39,719 nucleotides of DNA. Origin: Chloroflexota bacterium. Its GTDB lineage: Bacteria > Chloroflexota > Anaerolineae > UBA1429. Position numbers and translations under genes: made by a program. The stretch is taken from assembly GCA_012841405.1 (NCBI GenBank), contig DUUT01000067.1:1-39719 (forward strand), in the 5' to 3' direction. The first letter of the stretch is position 1, and each line of letters begins with the position of its first letter. Shown piece by piece: positions 15,793 to 23,899 of this stretch. The notes beneath the pieces were generated by a model. That model was given only the letters and a program-made list of their open reading frames with translations, had not been told where the DNA came from and made no database searches.

Positions 15793-16224
15793 CTAGACCC
15801 CGGCGGCGTGCGCCTTCTGACGCTCCGAAAGGCCCGGTGACATGGGGACGCCCTCGACGATAGCAAGGATGTTGCCCTCACTATCGGTGATCCAGGCGGC
15901 CTTCATGCCCTCCCTCTCCAAGATACCGCGCTCATCCGTCTTGAGGCCGGGTAGGTCATAGTGCTCCAGTGGGACGCCGACAGACTCCAGATGCTGAACG
16001 ATCGGCTCGATGTCGTTCACCATAAAGCCGGCCACCGTGTGCTCCGCCTTGGTGGGAGCGTCGCGCCGATAGATCTCGAGCATCGTCCCGACCCCTGCCT
16101 CAAAGAACAGCTCCTCTGGCGAACTGGAGATCAGACGCAAACCGAGCTTGTCCTCGTAGAACGCTCGCGCCCGTTCCAGATCGGTCGCGGGAAGGATCGC
16201 CACAATGGGCGAATTGGCCAACAT
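15793..16224 (-). CDS. VOC-fold (glyoxalase/bleomycin-resistance-like) protein
   Basis: Protein of 143 residues with the vicinal-oxygen-chelate fold: IVAILPATDLERARAFYEDKLGL begins the first beta-alpha-beta-beta-beta module, and TVAGFMVNDIEPIVQHLES the second. The C-terminal AAWITDSEGNILAIVE carries the Glu that is usually a metal ligand. Such proteins include glyoxalases, dioxygenases and antibiotic-binding proteins, and the substrate cannot be read here. The ATG at 16224 has AAGGAG seven bases upstream; the longer frame to 16305 lacks a binding site. It stands alone on the minus strand. Confidence 0.8.
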   Translation of the reverse strand: MLANSPIVAILPATDLERARAFYEDKLGLRLISSSPEELFFEAGVGTMLEIYRRDAPTKAEHTVAGFMVNDIEPIVQHLESVGVPLEHYDLPGLKTDERGILEREGMKAAWITDSEGNILAIVEGVPMSPGLSERQKAHAAGV

Positions 16225-16372
16225 GGTATTGCTCCTTACTGCGACCCTCCCACCGCCTGGGTCGCAACAACCCTTGACGCGGTTGTGGCGCCGCGCGACG
16301 AGCATCCACGTCCCTGATCATGACCATCGCAGCCCCCATGCAGTGCATGAAAGGCCGATGCCAACGCGGGCG

Positions 16373-16398
16373 CCCGAGGGCACCCGTGCACCCTCGGG
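16373..16398 (-). terminator. hairpin downstream of the DUF2795 gene
   Basis: CCCGAGGG (16373-16380) pairs with CCCTCGGG (16391-16398) across a 10-base loop, 28 bases beyond the stop of the DUF2795 gene. There is no T-run, so this is a weak terminator call. Confidence 0.4.
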
Positions 16399-16425
16399 CC
16401 CGTGCGTGGCTGACAGAGCCCCCTC

Positions 16426-16650
16426 CTAGGTGAGCTTGCCCGCCTCCTGCGATACCTCCGTGGGGCTCTTGTAGTTGCGGCTTGGTAGGCGCTTCATAAA
16501 GTCGATGACTTCTTCGGGAGCGCCGTGCTCCTGCGCGTGGGCGATGAGTTGATCCTTGGTCGCGGGATAGTCCACGCCACTAAGGTACTCCTGGATCCTG
16601 ACAGGGATCACCTGCGGCCCCCCCGTCCGTCCTCCGCCACTACGTGCCAT
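16426..16650 (-). CDS. DUF2795 family protein
   Basis: Small protein of 74 residues. After a Gly/Arg-rich start, the family core IPVRIQEYLSGVDYPATKDQLIAHAQEHGAPEEV is visible, followed by IDFMKRLPSRNYKSPTEVSQ. DUF2795 proteins are small helical proteins common in actinobacteria, cyanobacteria and chloroflexi; their function is not established. The ATG at 16650 has GGGAGG about 10 bases upstream, and a consensus promoter lies at 16743-16771, giving a transcript of its own. Confidence 0.8.
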   Translation of the reverse strand: MARSGGGRTGGPQVIPVRIQEYLSGVDYPATKDQLIAHAQEHGAPEEVIDFMKRLPSRNYKSPTEVSQEAGKLT

Positions 16651-16742
16651 GGTCTCGTAGCCTCCCTCGCCTGTGTGTGCCACCCCGATGGCATCCTCCC
16701 ATCGGCGCGCGCGGCCACACACGCTAACCAAAGCCTATCTTC

Positions 16743-16771
16743 ATGCTAGTACGCCCCGCACTTATTGTCAA
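16743..16771 (-). promoter_or_regulatory. consensus sigma70-type promoter of the DUF2795 gene
   Basis: Minus strand TTGACA (16766-16771), 17 bases, TAGCAT (16743-16748). Start of transcription near 16736, 86 bases before the ATG. Confidence 0.75.
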
Positions 16772-16843
16772 TCCCCCTAGCACCTGGGCACCGCGCCAGA
16801 AACGGATGACGTCTACGCTCTTGGCACGTTTTCTCGCTGCGAC

Positions 16844-16872
16844 TTGCGGATGCCCTCGCTCTATGCTATACT
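16844..16872 (+). promoter_or_regulatory. sigma70-type promoter of the pyrimidine operon
   Basis: TTGCGG (16844-16849), 17 bases, TATACT (16867-16872). Transcription would start near 16879, giving a leader of about 130 bases before pyrC. Confidence 0.7.
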
Positions 16873-16893
16873 CCGGCAAGCATCAAGCGACGG

Positions 16894-16969
16894 CCCGTCT
16901 GCGACGGGTTACGATCGAGTGAGCCAAGGCGGGCCCTGACACGGCGACGTGTACAGGAGCCCCTTTTTT
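16894..16969 (+). promoter_or_regulatory. attenuator-type leader of the pyr operon, possible PyrR site
   Basis: A CCCGTC/GACGGG hairpin (16894-16908) is followed by a long terminator stem (GGGC 16931-16934 with GCCC 16959-16962; inner CTG-ACACG/CGTGT-A-CAG) and TTTTTT (16964-16969), 40 bases before pyrC. Between them, ATCGAGTGAGCC (16913-16924) resembles the PyrR RNA-binding loop (consensus loop NGNGAG), with the closing C-G pair exchanged for G-C. UMP-dependent attenuation is therefore plausible. No pyrR gene is in the window, and the PyrR match is weak. Confidence 0.5.
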
Positions 16970-17008
16970 CTGTGTCCACGCATCATACGCAGCGCGTCAC
17001 GAGGCATC

Positions 17009-18163
17009 ATGCCAAACCTCATGCTGCCCGGGCTGGTGGATGTACACGTGCATCTGCGCGAGCCCGGAGGTACCCACAAAGAAGATGTCGCCTCCGGTAC
17101 GGCAGCCGCCCTATCGGGGGGTTTCGTCGGCATTCTCGACATGCCGAACAACACGCCTCCCATCACCGACAGGCAGACCCTATACCAGAAACTGGGCATC
17201 TACCGGGCCAAGGCCGTAAGCGATTACGGCCTTTTTGTTGGCTTTGACGGCGAGCACGTGCAGGCGACGGTGGAGGCGGCACCCCTCGCCGTGGGCCTCA
17301 AGCTCTACCTCGATGAGACCTTTGGCGACCTGACCACCCGTGAGCCGGCACGGCTGGCCGAGGTGTTCGAGGCCTGGCCGGGACCCGGCCCCATCGCCGT
17401 CCACGCCGAGAGCGCTTCGATGCGCGTCGCGCTACAGCTCGCCGAGCGCTACGGCCAACGGCTGCACGTCTGCCACGTGTCCCACCCCGATGATTTGTTT
17501 CCTATCGATGCCGCGCGCCAGCGCGGTGTGACCGTGACGTGCGAGGTGACGCCGCACCACCTGTTCCTGAGCGATGAGGCGGTGGAGCGGCTGGGCGCCT
17601 ATGCCCACGTCAAACCCGCCCTGGTACCGTCCGAGCTGGTCGACCTCTTTTGGCAGCGCCTGCATCTCGTAGACGCCGTCGCCAGCGACCACGCGCCCCA
17701 CACCCGCACCGAAAAGGGCGAGATGCCTCGCCAAAGCACGCCGGCAGCGTTACGCCAAAAACAGCGAGAGCCCCAGGATCCCGCCATGGGGGCACGACGT
17801 GAGGCATCGCCCGCCCCCCCCGGCCTCCCGGGCCTCGAGACGACGCTACCGCTGTTTCTCCGCGCCGTCGACGAGGGACGCCTGACGCTGGAGCGCATGC
17901 TCGAACTGCTGCATGACAATCCGTTGCGCATCTATGGCCTGCAGGCGGCGGCCGATAGCGCCGTGGAGGTGGATCTGGGGACCCCCTACCGCCTTCCCTT
18001 TGAGGGCTATTCCACGCGCTGCGGGTGGTCGCCGTTCGTGGGGCAGTGGGCGCTCGGGCACGTGGTGCGCGTCCGGCTGCGCGGCAGACCGGTGTACGAG
18101 GACGGCCGGGTGCTCGTAGCGCCGGGATATGGGCAGCCACTAGGGCGCAGCGAACAGGCGTGA
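17009..18163 (+). CDS. pyrC: dihydroorotase
   Basis: Third enzyme of UMP synthesis, closing carbamoyl aspartate to dihydroorotate; a metal-dependent amidohydrolase of 384 residues. Visible are the first metal site [12 protein letters not shown], the [14 protein letters not shown] histidine segment, the metal-binding DHAPHT, and the conserved PPGLPGLET. Between [12 protein letters not shown] and that segment is an extra stretch of about 30 residues rich in Arg, Gln, Pro and Ala (codons near 17720-17815) that most dihydroorotases lack. The carbamylated-lysine position of type I enzymes is not clear: the segment reads GLKLYLDET. The ATG at 17009 has GAGG four bases upstream; the longer frame from 16949 would lie within the attenuator. 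First gene of the operon, 50 bases before pyrB. Confidence 0.9.
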   Translation: MPNLMLPGLVDVHVHLREPGGTHKEDVASGTAAALSGGFVGILDMPNNTPPITDRQTLYQKLGIYRAKAVSDYGLFVGFDGEHVQATVEAAPLAVGLKLYLDETFGDLTTREPARLAEVFEAWPGPGPIAVHAESASMRVALQLAERYGQRLHVCHVSHPDDLFPIDAARQRGVTVTCEVTPHHLFLSDEAVERLGAYAHVKPALVPSELVDLFWQRLHLVDAVASDHAPHTRTEKGEMPRQSTPAALRQKQREPQDPAMGARREASPAPPGLPGLETTLPLFLRAVDEGRLTLERMLELLHDNPLRIYGLQAAADSAVEVDLGTPYRLPFEGYSTRCGWSPFVGQWALGHVVRVRLRGRPVYEDGRVLVAPGYGQPLGRSEQA

Positions 18164-18213
18164 CGCGCTCACACACCAGGCACCACGCCGCATACTCACG
18201 CGTAGGAGGTACG

Positions 18214-19194
18214 ATGGGTTCGACGCCGAATGGGATCAAGATCGTAGGGCTGGCGCCCGAGTTGAACCACAGCTTTTATGGGCGCGACATCATCTCGGTC
18301 GGGCAGTTCTCACGGCCCGATCTGACCTACATCATGGGTGTTGCCGACGAGATGCGCAGCGTCGTGCGACGCGTCGGCGCCACCGACCTGCTGAAGGGCC
18401 ATATCCTGGCGAACCTGTTCTACGAGCCGAGCACGCGTACGTCCTCATCCTTCATTGCCGCCATGGAGCGTCTCGGCGGCTCGGTGATCCCCATCCACGG
18501 TGTGCAGTACTCATCAGTGAGCAAGGGCGAGTCGCTGCCAGACACCATCCGCACCCTCGAGTGCTACGCCGACGTCATCGTGCTCCGTCACCCCGAGGTG
18601 GGCGCCTCCGAGGTGGCGGCGCGCTATGCCACCAAGCCGATCATCAGCGCCGGCGACGGCGTGGGCGAGCACCCCACGCAGGGTTTGTTGGACCTGTACA
18701 CCATCTACCACGAGCTCGGCACCCTGGACGGCCTCCATGTGGCCATGGTCGGCGACCTGAAGCATGGGCGCACCGTGCACTCTCTCGCGCGGCTGCTACG
18801 TCTCTACGACGCCAGGCTCACCTTTGTCTCCCCCGAGATCCTGCGCTTGCCGGAGGACGTCAAGAGGGAACTCGCTGCCGCGGGGCGCATTGTCACCGAG
18901 ACCGACAAGGTCGAGGACGTCATCGCCGCCGCCGACGTCATCTATGTCACCCGCGTCCAGAAGGAGCGCTTTGCCGACCTCGACGAGTACGAGGCGGTCA
19001 AGGACTATTATGTCATTACGCCCAAGATCATGGCACGCGCCAAGGAGCACATGGTGCTGATGCACCCCCTGCCCCGGGTGGGCGAGATCCACGCGGATGT
19101 GGACAATGACCCCCGCGCCGCCTACTTTCGGCAGATGGAGAATGGCATGTACATCCGGATGGCGCTCCTCGCCGCCGTCCTTGGAAAGGCCTAG
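18214..19194 (+). CDS. pyrB: aspartate carbamoyltransferase catalytic subunit
   Basis: Condenses carbamoyl phosphate with aspartate, the committed step of pyrimidine synthesis. At 326 residues it has the carbamoyl-phosphate site [12 protein letters not shown], the HPEVG and [18 protein letters not shown] segments, the aspartate-domain [14 protein letters not shown], and [10 protein letters not shown]. No regulatory pyrI subunit is visible nearby. The ATG at 18214 follows TAGGAGGT by three bases; the open frame back to 18025 overlaps pyrC and is not used. It lies 50 bases after pyrC and eight before the next gene, so it is co-transcribed. Confidence 0.95.
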   Translation: MGSTPNGIKIVGLAPELNHSFYGRDIISVGQFSRPDLTYIMGVADEMRSVVRRVGATDLLKGHILANLFYEPSTRTSSSFIAAMERLGGSVIPIHGVQYSSVSKGESLPDTIRTLECYADVIVLRHPEVGASEVAARYATKPIISAGDGVGEHPTQGLLDLYTIYHELGTLDGLHVAMVGDLKHGRTVHSLARLLRLYDARLTFVSPEILRLPEDVKRELAAAGRIVTETDKVEDVIAAADVIYVTRVQKERFADLDEYEAVKDYYVITPKIMARAKEHMVLMHPLPRVGEIHADVDNDPRAAYFRQMENGMYIRMALLAAVLGKA

Positions 19195-19202
19195 GTCACG
19201 TT

Positions 19203-20618
19203 ATGACGTTCTGGACCAAGCTCGTCACCGCCATCGAACGGAACGACAGCCTACTCTGTGTCGGGCTTGACCCGCAGCCCGACAACATCCCGGCCCGGCA
19301 CGCCGGCATTGGCGCCTTTGTCCGCGCCGTCATCGACGCGACGGCGGATCTGGCCTGCGCCTACAAGCCCAACATCGCCTTCTTTGAGGCGGCCGGTGAG
19401 GAGGGATTGGCGGCGCTGCGCGAGGCACTGGCACACATTCCCGAGGGCATCCCCGTCATCCTGGACGCCAAGCGCAACGACATTGGCTCCACGGCGGCGG
19501 CGTACGCCCGCGCTGTATTTGATGTGTGGGGCGCCGACGCCGTCACCCTCAATCCCTACCTGGGATTCGACGGCGTGCAACCCTTCCTGGCATACGAGGA
19601 CCGGGGCACCTTTGTCCTGTGCAAGACGTCGAACCCCAGCGCCGGCGAGCTCCAGGACTGGGCTCAGGCGGGCAAACCCCTCTACCAGCACGTCGCCGAC
19701 CTGGTAGCGACGTGGGCAGGAGAGGGCGAGGTCGGCCTGGTAATGGGCGCCACCTATCCGACGGCCATGGCCGACATCCGGCGGCGCTGGCCGAGGACCT
19801 GGTTCCTGGTGCCGGGGGTGGGCGCTCAGGGGGGTGAGCTCGAAGCCGTGCTGCGCGCCGGCCTACGCGCCGACGGCATGGGGGTGCTCATCAACGCCTC
19901 GCGCGGCATCATGTACGCCGAGGATCCCCGCGAGGCGGCCCTCGCCCTGCGCGCGGCGATCAACGCCGGTCGGCGCGGTCTGCCGCACCACCCAGCCGCG
20001 GCTCCGGCCACCGCTCCTGCCGATGACGACGTCGCCGCGCTGGCGCGGCTGTTGTTCGCCGCCGGCTGCGTGCGCTTTGGCGATTTCGTCCTGCATTCCG
20101 GCGCCCACTCGCCCGTCTACATCGACCTGCGACGCCTGGTGACCTACCCCCGCGCGTTGGACGAGGTAGCGCGCCACTATGCGCGGCTCCTCGAGGGGCT
20201 GTCGTTCGACCGGATCGCCGCCATTCCCTACGCCGCGCTGCCCATCGGCACGGCCGTGTCGTTGCGCACCGGTATCCCGCTCATCTATCCGCGCCGTGAG
20301 ACCAAGTCGTACGGCACACGCCGACAGATCGAAGGGGAGTACAACGCCGGCGAGCGCGTCGTGCTGCTGGACGACCTCATCACGAGCGGCGGAAGCAAGC
20401 TCGAGACGGCCGAGCCGCTGCAAGCAGAGGGCCTGACGATCGAGGATGTGGTGGTGCTCATTGACCGCGAGCAGGGGGGCGCCGCAGACCTGGCCGCTCA
20501 CGGGTATCGCCTCCACGCGGCGGTGACGCTGCGCCAGATCGTCGATAGCCTGGCGGCGGGTGGTCAACTCGCGCCGGACGACGCGCGGCGTGTGCGCAGC
20601 TATCTGGATGGGTTGTGA
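19203..20618 (+). CDS. pyrFE: bifunctional orotidine-5'-phosphate decarboxylase / orotate phosphoribosyltransferase
   Basis: Fusion of the last two UMP-synthesis enzymes, 471 residues. Residues 1-265 are a type 2 OMP decarboxylase (CVGLDPQPDNIP, YKPNIAFFE, the catalytic DAKRNDIGSTAAAYA, and VPGVGAQGG near the phosphate site). An Ala/Pro linker follows at about 268-280. Residues 281-471 are orotate phosphoribosyltransferase, with FVLHSGAHSPVYIDLR, PRRETKSYGTRRQIEG and the PRPP loop VVLLDDLITSGGSK. The order, decarboxylase first, is the reverse of the animal UMP synthase; such F-E fusions are known in some bacteria and protists. The ATG is eight bases after the pyrB stop, and pyrD follows four bases after this stop. 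Confidence 0.93.
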   Translation: MTFWTKLVTAIERNDSLLCVGLDPQPDNIPARHAGIGAFVRAVIDATADLACAYKPNIAFFEAAGEEGLAALREALAHIPEGIPVILDAKRNDIGSTAAAYARAVFDVWGADAVTLNPYLGFDGVQPFLAYEDRGTFVLCKTSNPSAGELQDWAQAGKPLYQHVADLVATWAGEGEVGLVMGATYPTAMADIRRRWPRTWFLVPGVGAQGGELEAVLRAGLRADGMGVLINASRGIMYAEDPREAALALRAAINAGRRGLPHHPAAAPATAPADDDVAALARLLFAAGCVRFGDFVLHSGAHSPVYIDLRRLVTYPRALDEVARHYARLLEGLSFDRIAAIPYAALPIGTAVSLRTGIPLIYPRRETKSYGTRRQIEGEYNAGERVVLLDDLITSGGSKLETAEPLQAEGLTIEDVVVLIDREQGGAADLAAHGYRLHAAVTLRQIVDSLAAGGQLAPDDARRVRSYLDGL

Positions 20619-20622
20619 GCGT

Positions 20623-21540
20623 ATGATGATCGATTTGTGTGGCGTGCGGCTGCGAAACCCGCTGGTGCTCGCCTCGGGGATTTGGGGGTCATGCGCCGGG
20701 ACCCTCGTGCGCGTGGGGCGCGCAGGTGCGGGAGCGGTGACGGCCAAGTCTTGCAGCTTGGAGCCCCGTAGCGGGCACCCCAACCCCACCGTGCTCGACT
20801 GGGGCGGTGGGCTGATCAACGCCGTGGGGCTAGCAAATCCGGGCGCCGATGCCCAGGCCGAGATGCTGCGTACGGCGCGAGCGGGCCTGGCGCCCCAAGG
20901 GGTACCTCTCATCGCCTCCGTGTTTGGGCATACCCGGCACGAGTTCGTCGAGGCGGTGCGTCGCATCGTGTCGGCCGATCCCGACCTCATCGAGTTAAAC
21001 ATCTCTTGCCCCAACGTAGAGGCCGAGTTCGGCCGTCCCTTTGCGCTCGATGCCATGGCGGCGGCGGGCGTCACCGAGGCCGTGCGCGCCGTCTATGCGG
21101 GACCCCTCCTGGTCAAGCTCTCGCCCAACGCCCCCGATATCGCTTCGGTGGCGCGGGCGGTGGCCGCCGCTGGGGCCAGCGGCATCACCGCCGTCAACAC
21201 CCTCGGGCCGGGGATGGTCATCGACGTGCGGGCCCGCCGCCCGATTCTCTCGAATCGCGTCGGAGGGATCTCGGGGCCGGCGATGCTGCCCGTTGCCGTG
21301 CGCTGCGTGTACGACATTGCCGCTGCTGTCGACCTGCCCATTCTCGGCACCGGCGGCGTGACCACGGGTGAGGACGCACTGCAGATGATCATGGCAGGGG
21401 CTACCGCCGTTGGGATCGGCTCGGCCCTCTATCGCGAGGGGCCGGCCGCCTTTGGCCGCATTCTGCACGAGTTGGAGACGCTCATGCAGGGGGAGGGCTA
21501 CGCAAGCCTCGACGCCGTCAGGGGGTGCGCCCATGGGTGA
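20623..21540 (+). CDS. pyrD: dihydroorotate dehydrogenase, class 1B catalytic subunit
   Basis: FMN flavoprotein of 305 residues oxidising dihydroorotate to orotate. It begins with the family N-terminus (CGVRLRNPLVLASGIWG) and has ELNISCPNVE, with the Cys base typical of class 1 enzymes, VKLSPNAPDI, the GGISGPAMLPVAVR segment and a C-terminal GTGGVTTGEDALQMIMAGA phosphate site. Class 1B is indicated by pyrK directly downstream, overlapping by eight bases. Start codons at 20623 and 20626 are both possible; I chose the first, four bases after the pyrFE stop. The ribosome binding site is weak, consistent with translational coupling. Confidence 0.93.
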   Translation: MMIDLCGVRLRNPLVLASGIWGSCAGTLVRVGRAGAGAVTAKSCSLEPRSGHPNPTVLDWGGGLINAVGLANPGADAQAEMLRTARAGLAPQGVPLIASVFGHTRHEFVEAVRRIVSADPDLIELNISCPNVEAEFGRPFALDAMAAAGVTEAVRAVYAGPLLVKLSPNAPDIASVARAVAAAGASGITAVNTLGPGMVIDVRARRPILSNRVGGISGPAMLPVAVRCVYDIAAAVDLPILGTGGVTTGEDALQMIMAGATAVGIGSALYREGPAAFGRILHELETLMQGEGYASLDAVRGCAHG

Positions 21541-22267
21541 GAATACCCATCGCGTCATGCGCGTCGTCGAGGTACGCCCCGAGGGCAATGCGGGAGTCAC
21601 GCTGGTCACCGCTGGCGCCCTATCGGCCGAGCCGGGGCAGTTCGCCATGGTATGGCTCCCGGGTGTCGACGAGCGCCCCTATACGATCGTCGACGACGAC
21701 CCGTTCACCCTGACGGTGGCCACCGTGGGTCCCTTTAGCACCGCACTGGCGGGTCTGGCGCTGGGCGATCGCCTCTGGGTGCGCGGTCCCTACGGCCACG
21801 GGTTTGCCCCATCTGGCCGCCGCCACCTGCTCCTCGGCGGGGGAAGCGGTGCGGCGTCGCTGGCCCTCCTCGCTCGCCGGCTGCGCGCACGAGGCGATGA
21901 CGTCACCGTGGTATTGGGTGCCCGCAGCGCGGATCTGCTCATGCTGCCGTGGCGCTTTGAGGCGTTGGGGCTGGCCCCCATCCTCGCCACCGATGACGGC
22001 AGCGTCGGTTTCCACGGCACGGCGCTCGGCGCCGCGGCTGATGCCCTTGCCCAGGCACCCGACGGCATCTATGCCTGTGGCCCCGAGCCGATGCTGCGCG
22101 CCATCGCAGAGCGCGCCCGCGTCCTGAGGATTCCCTGTCAGGTGAGCGTCGAGCGCGTGATGCGTTGCGGCCTGGGCGTCTGCGGCCAGTGCCACTGCGG
22201 CGACCGGCTGGTCTGCGCCGACGGGCCGGTGTTTGCTGGGGATGTGTACCTCGCGTCCAACGCCTAG
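21533..22267 (+). CDS. pyrK: dihydroorotate dehydrogenase electron-transfer subunit
   Basis: FAD and [2Fe-2S] subunit of class 1B dihydroorotate dehydrogenase, 244 residues, which passes electrons from the PyrD FMN to NAD+. RPYTI marks the FAD site and GGGSGAASLALLARRL the nucleotide-binding loop. The C-terminal CGLGVCGQCHCGDRLVC supplies the four cysteines of the iron-sulfur cluster. The ATG overlaps the pyrD 3' end by eight bases. Its TAG stop is part of the CTAG that begins the MITE-like element at 22264. It is the last pyr gene in the window; carbamoyl-phosphate synthetase genes are not present here. Confidence 0.92.
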   Translation: MGENTHRVMRVVEVRPEGNAGVTLVTAGALSAEPGQFAMVWLPGVDERPYTIVDDDPFTLTVATVGPFSTALAGLALGDRLWVRGPYGHGFAPSGRRHLLLGGGSGAASLALLARRLRARGDDVTVVLGARSADLLMLPWRFEALGLAPILATDDGSVGFHGTALGAAADALAQAPDGIYACGPEPMLRAIAERARVLRIPCQVSVERVMRCGLGVCGQCHCGDRLVCADGPVFAGDVYLASNA

Positions 22268-22401
22268 GCCGTGTTTCAAAGATGCGCCCGACGTAGAGAC
22301 AATGTCACTCCGAGCGTAAGCGAGGGGCCCTGACGCCCATCGACAAGGTTTCTCGCCACGCGCAGAACGACGCTGTGGTCCTTTTTTCAGACACTACCTA
22401 G
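22264..22401. mobile_element. MITE-like element, 138 bp, CTAG ends
   Basis: The element starts CTAGGCCGTGTTTCAAA; its other end, read on the opposite strand, starts CTAGGTAGTGTCTGAAA: 13 of 17 positions match, an imperfect terminal inverted repeat flanked by CTAG on both sides. Internal sequence recurs at 39523-39602 (same orientation) and 38056-38155 (opposite orientation). It has no coding capacity. CTAG (YTAR) target duplication is known for the IS5 group, so an IS5-type transposase might mobilise it; that is inference. The first CTAG contains the pyrK stop codon. Confidence 0.6.
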
Positions 22402-22665
22402 CGCGTTGCCCGCGCCAGCAAGACACCGCACGGGCGCGCCGCCACGAAGGGTCACCCGATCACTCGGGCCGTGCCCGCCATGCCGGCGCCTTGGGCAGGG
22501 CCCGGCCAGGCCCCATATCTCAACTTTGGCACACGCACGCCGTCTCTTGGAGCGGTTTTGAGACACGTTGATGACGCAACTCAGACACGGCGAGACTATA
22601 CTCGCGTTTCAGAGCCGTGTAGGGACCACGATACGCGGCGCAAGCGATTGAGGAGGTCTCAGGAG
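22402..22665 (+). other. spacer with -10 box before the LysW-like gene
   Basis: After the MITE-like element, this 264-base spacer holds a good -10 box, TATACT at 22597-22602, but no clear -35 box at 17 bases. Transcription would start near 22609. Nothing else recognisable. Confidence 0.4.
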
Positions 22666-22872
22666 ATGCCCATCACCGTGTGCCCGGGTTGCGACGAAGA
22701 CATTCGCATTGCGGGACGACCAACCATCGGACAGCTGGTCACCTGCGAGAACTGCGGATCGCAGTTCGAAGTCATCAGCGTCCAACCCCTCGAACTCGAC
22801 TGGGCCTTTGACGAGCTCGAGGACGATGAGGATTGGGACGTCGATGAGGACGAGGAGGAGGACGATTACTGA
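22666..22872 (+). CDS. LysW-like acidic zinc-ribbon protein
   Basis: Protein of 68 residues with four zinc-binding cysteines, Cys6/Cys9 and Cys27/Cys30 (CPGC...CENC), followed by FEVISVQPLELDWAF and a tail that is almost all Asp and Glu. The layout CPxC-x17-CxxCG-x-FEV-x6-PL is that of LysW, the amino-group carrier protein of the alternative lysine/arginine route. True LysW ends in EDWGE, whose last Glu carries the intermediate. Here EDWDV is internal and about ten acidic residues ending in Tyr follow. No lysine-pathway genes are nearby. A different or inactive carrier role is possible. The ATG has AGGAGG 10 bases upstream; the longer frame from 22471 is not supported. Confidence 0.7.
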   Translation: MPITVCPGCDEDIRIAGRPTIGQLVTCENCGSQFEVISVQPLELDWAFDELEDDEDWDVDEDEEEDDY

Positions 22873-22902
22873 TCGCCCTCGCAGGTAGAGACGTCATCAC
22901 GG

Positions 22903-22929
22903 CGCCCCCACCCGTGAACGGTGGGGGCG
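22903..22929. terminator. hairpin terminator after the LysW-like gene
   Basis: CGCCCCCACC pairs with GGTGGGGGCG across a seven-base loop, 30 bases after the stop. The following bases are TCTGCTTG, only mildly T-rich. Confidence 0.6.
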
Positions 22930-23034
22930 TCTGCTTGTACGCCGCCTCCACGGCCTCTCCTCGGCTCGACGCCAGCGGTCCTAGCGGCCGACAGCGCTCC
23001 CTGGCCCCCAGATATTCCCTGCAGGCTCTAGATG

Positions 23035-23043
23035 TGCTATAGT
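23035..23043 (+). promoter_or_regulatory. extended -10 promoter of winged-helix regulator
   Basis: TGCTATAGT, an extended -10 box (TATAGT 23038-23043), with only a weak TTCCCT at the -35 position. Start of transcription near 23050, 37 bases before the chosen ATG. Confidence 0.5.
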
Positions 23044-23086
23044 GCCGATGAAGCATGGCGCCGTACGGCGCTTGATCGGGGGAGAG

Positions 23087-23764
23087 ATGCACGCGCTCTT
23101 GCTTTGCGATGATGCTGATGAAACGGCCATCTTGGCGCTTCTCCTGCAGCGCGCCGGCTTGGTGGTAATCTCGGGGCGTGATCTGGGTCGCCTGCTGCCG
23201 CGTTGGGCCGAGCAACAACCCAGCCTCGCTCTGTTGGCCCCACATGTCGGCCCCCTCGACGCGATGGTGGAACGCATCCGCGCCGCCGCCGAGGCTCCCA
23301 TCGCCGTGATCGCCAATACGCAGGATGAAGAGGCCCTCTGCCGCCTCTACGAGGTTGGCGCCGATGCCGTCGTGCAGCGCCCCTACAGCGCCAGGCTGCT
23401 CCTGATGCAGCTCCGCACCCTCGTGCGCCGGAGCCAGTCGCTGACGAGCCCCCTGCTGCCCAAGCTGACCGTCGGCGACCTCTGCCTCGACCCGGCGACG
23501 CGCTCGGTGCAGGTACAGGACCGCGCGGCACGCCACCTGACGCAGCTCGAGTTCCGCTTGCTCTATACCCTCATGGTGCACCAGGGGCAGACCCTGCCGA
23601 CGCCGACGATCGTCGAGCGCGTCTGGGGCTATGACGGCGAGGGGAGCTCGCAGCTCGTGCGCCAGGTAGTCAGCCGCCTGCGGGCCAAAATCGAGGAGGA
23701 CCCCCGCAACCCCCAGACGATCGTTACGGTTCCTGGTGTTGGATACCTCCTCGTAGCTGAGTAG
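23087..23764 (+). CDS. OmpR-type winged-helix regulator with degenerate receiver
   Basis: Protein of 225 residues. Residues 1-115 fold like a response-regulator receiver: LLLCDDADE gives the acidic pair. However, the phosphoacceptor Asp is replaced (LALLAPHVGP, Ala where Asp is expected) and the usual Lys of KP is Arg (VVQRPYS). Residues 130-225 are an OmpR/PhoB-type DNA-binding domain (LTQLEFRLLYTLMVHQGQ, IVERVWGYD, VVSRLRAKIEEDPRNPQTIVTVPGVGYLL). It should bind DNA without classical phosphorylation control. No partner kinase adjoins it. The ATG at 23087 has GGGGGAGAG just upstream and lies after the extended -10 promoter; an alternative ATG at 23048 lies almost at the transcription start. 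Confidence 0.8.
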   Translation: MHALLLCDDADETAILALLLQRAGLVVISGRDLGRLLPRWAEQQPSLALLAPHVGPLDAMVERIRAAAEAPIAVIANTQDEEALCRLYEVGADAVVQRPYSARLLLMQLRTLVRRSQSLTSPLLPKLTVGDLCLDPATRSVQVQDRAARHLTQLEFRLLYTLMVHQGQTLPTPTIVERVWGYDGEGSSQLVRQVVSRLRAKIEEDPRNPQTIVTVPGVGYLLVAE

Positions 23765-23899
23765 TCTGCATTTCCGCGCCGGGGTGCATGCTCTCTTGCT
23801 TGCGTTCCTGGCCGTTTTGCGGCACACTGCCCCTGTTGCCGCAGGTTGGGCACCTCGATCCGCTGCTACACCCATGCTCAGGCAAGGGGGCTCATCACA

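Noticed and set aside
22471-22665. 66-codon N-terminal extension of the LysW-like protein
   Set aside because: The -10 box at 22597 lies inside it and the AGGAGG before 22666 marks the real start, which matches LysW N-termini.
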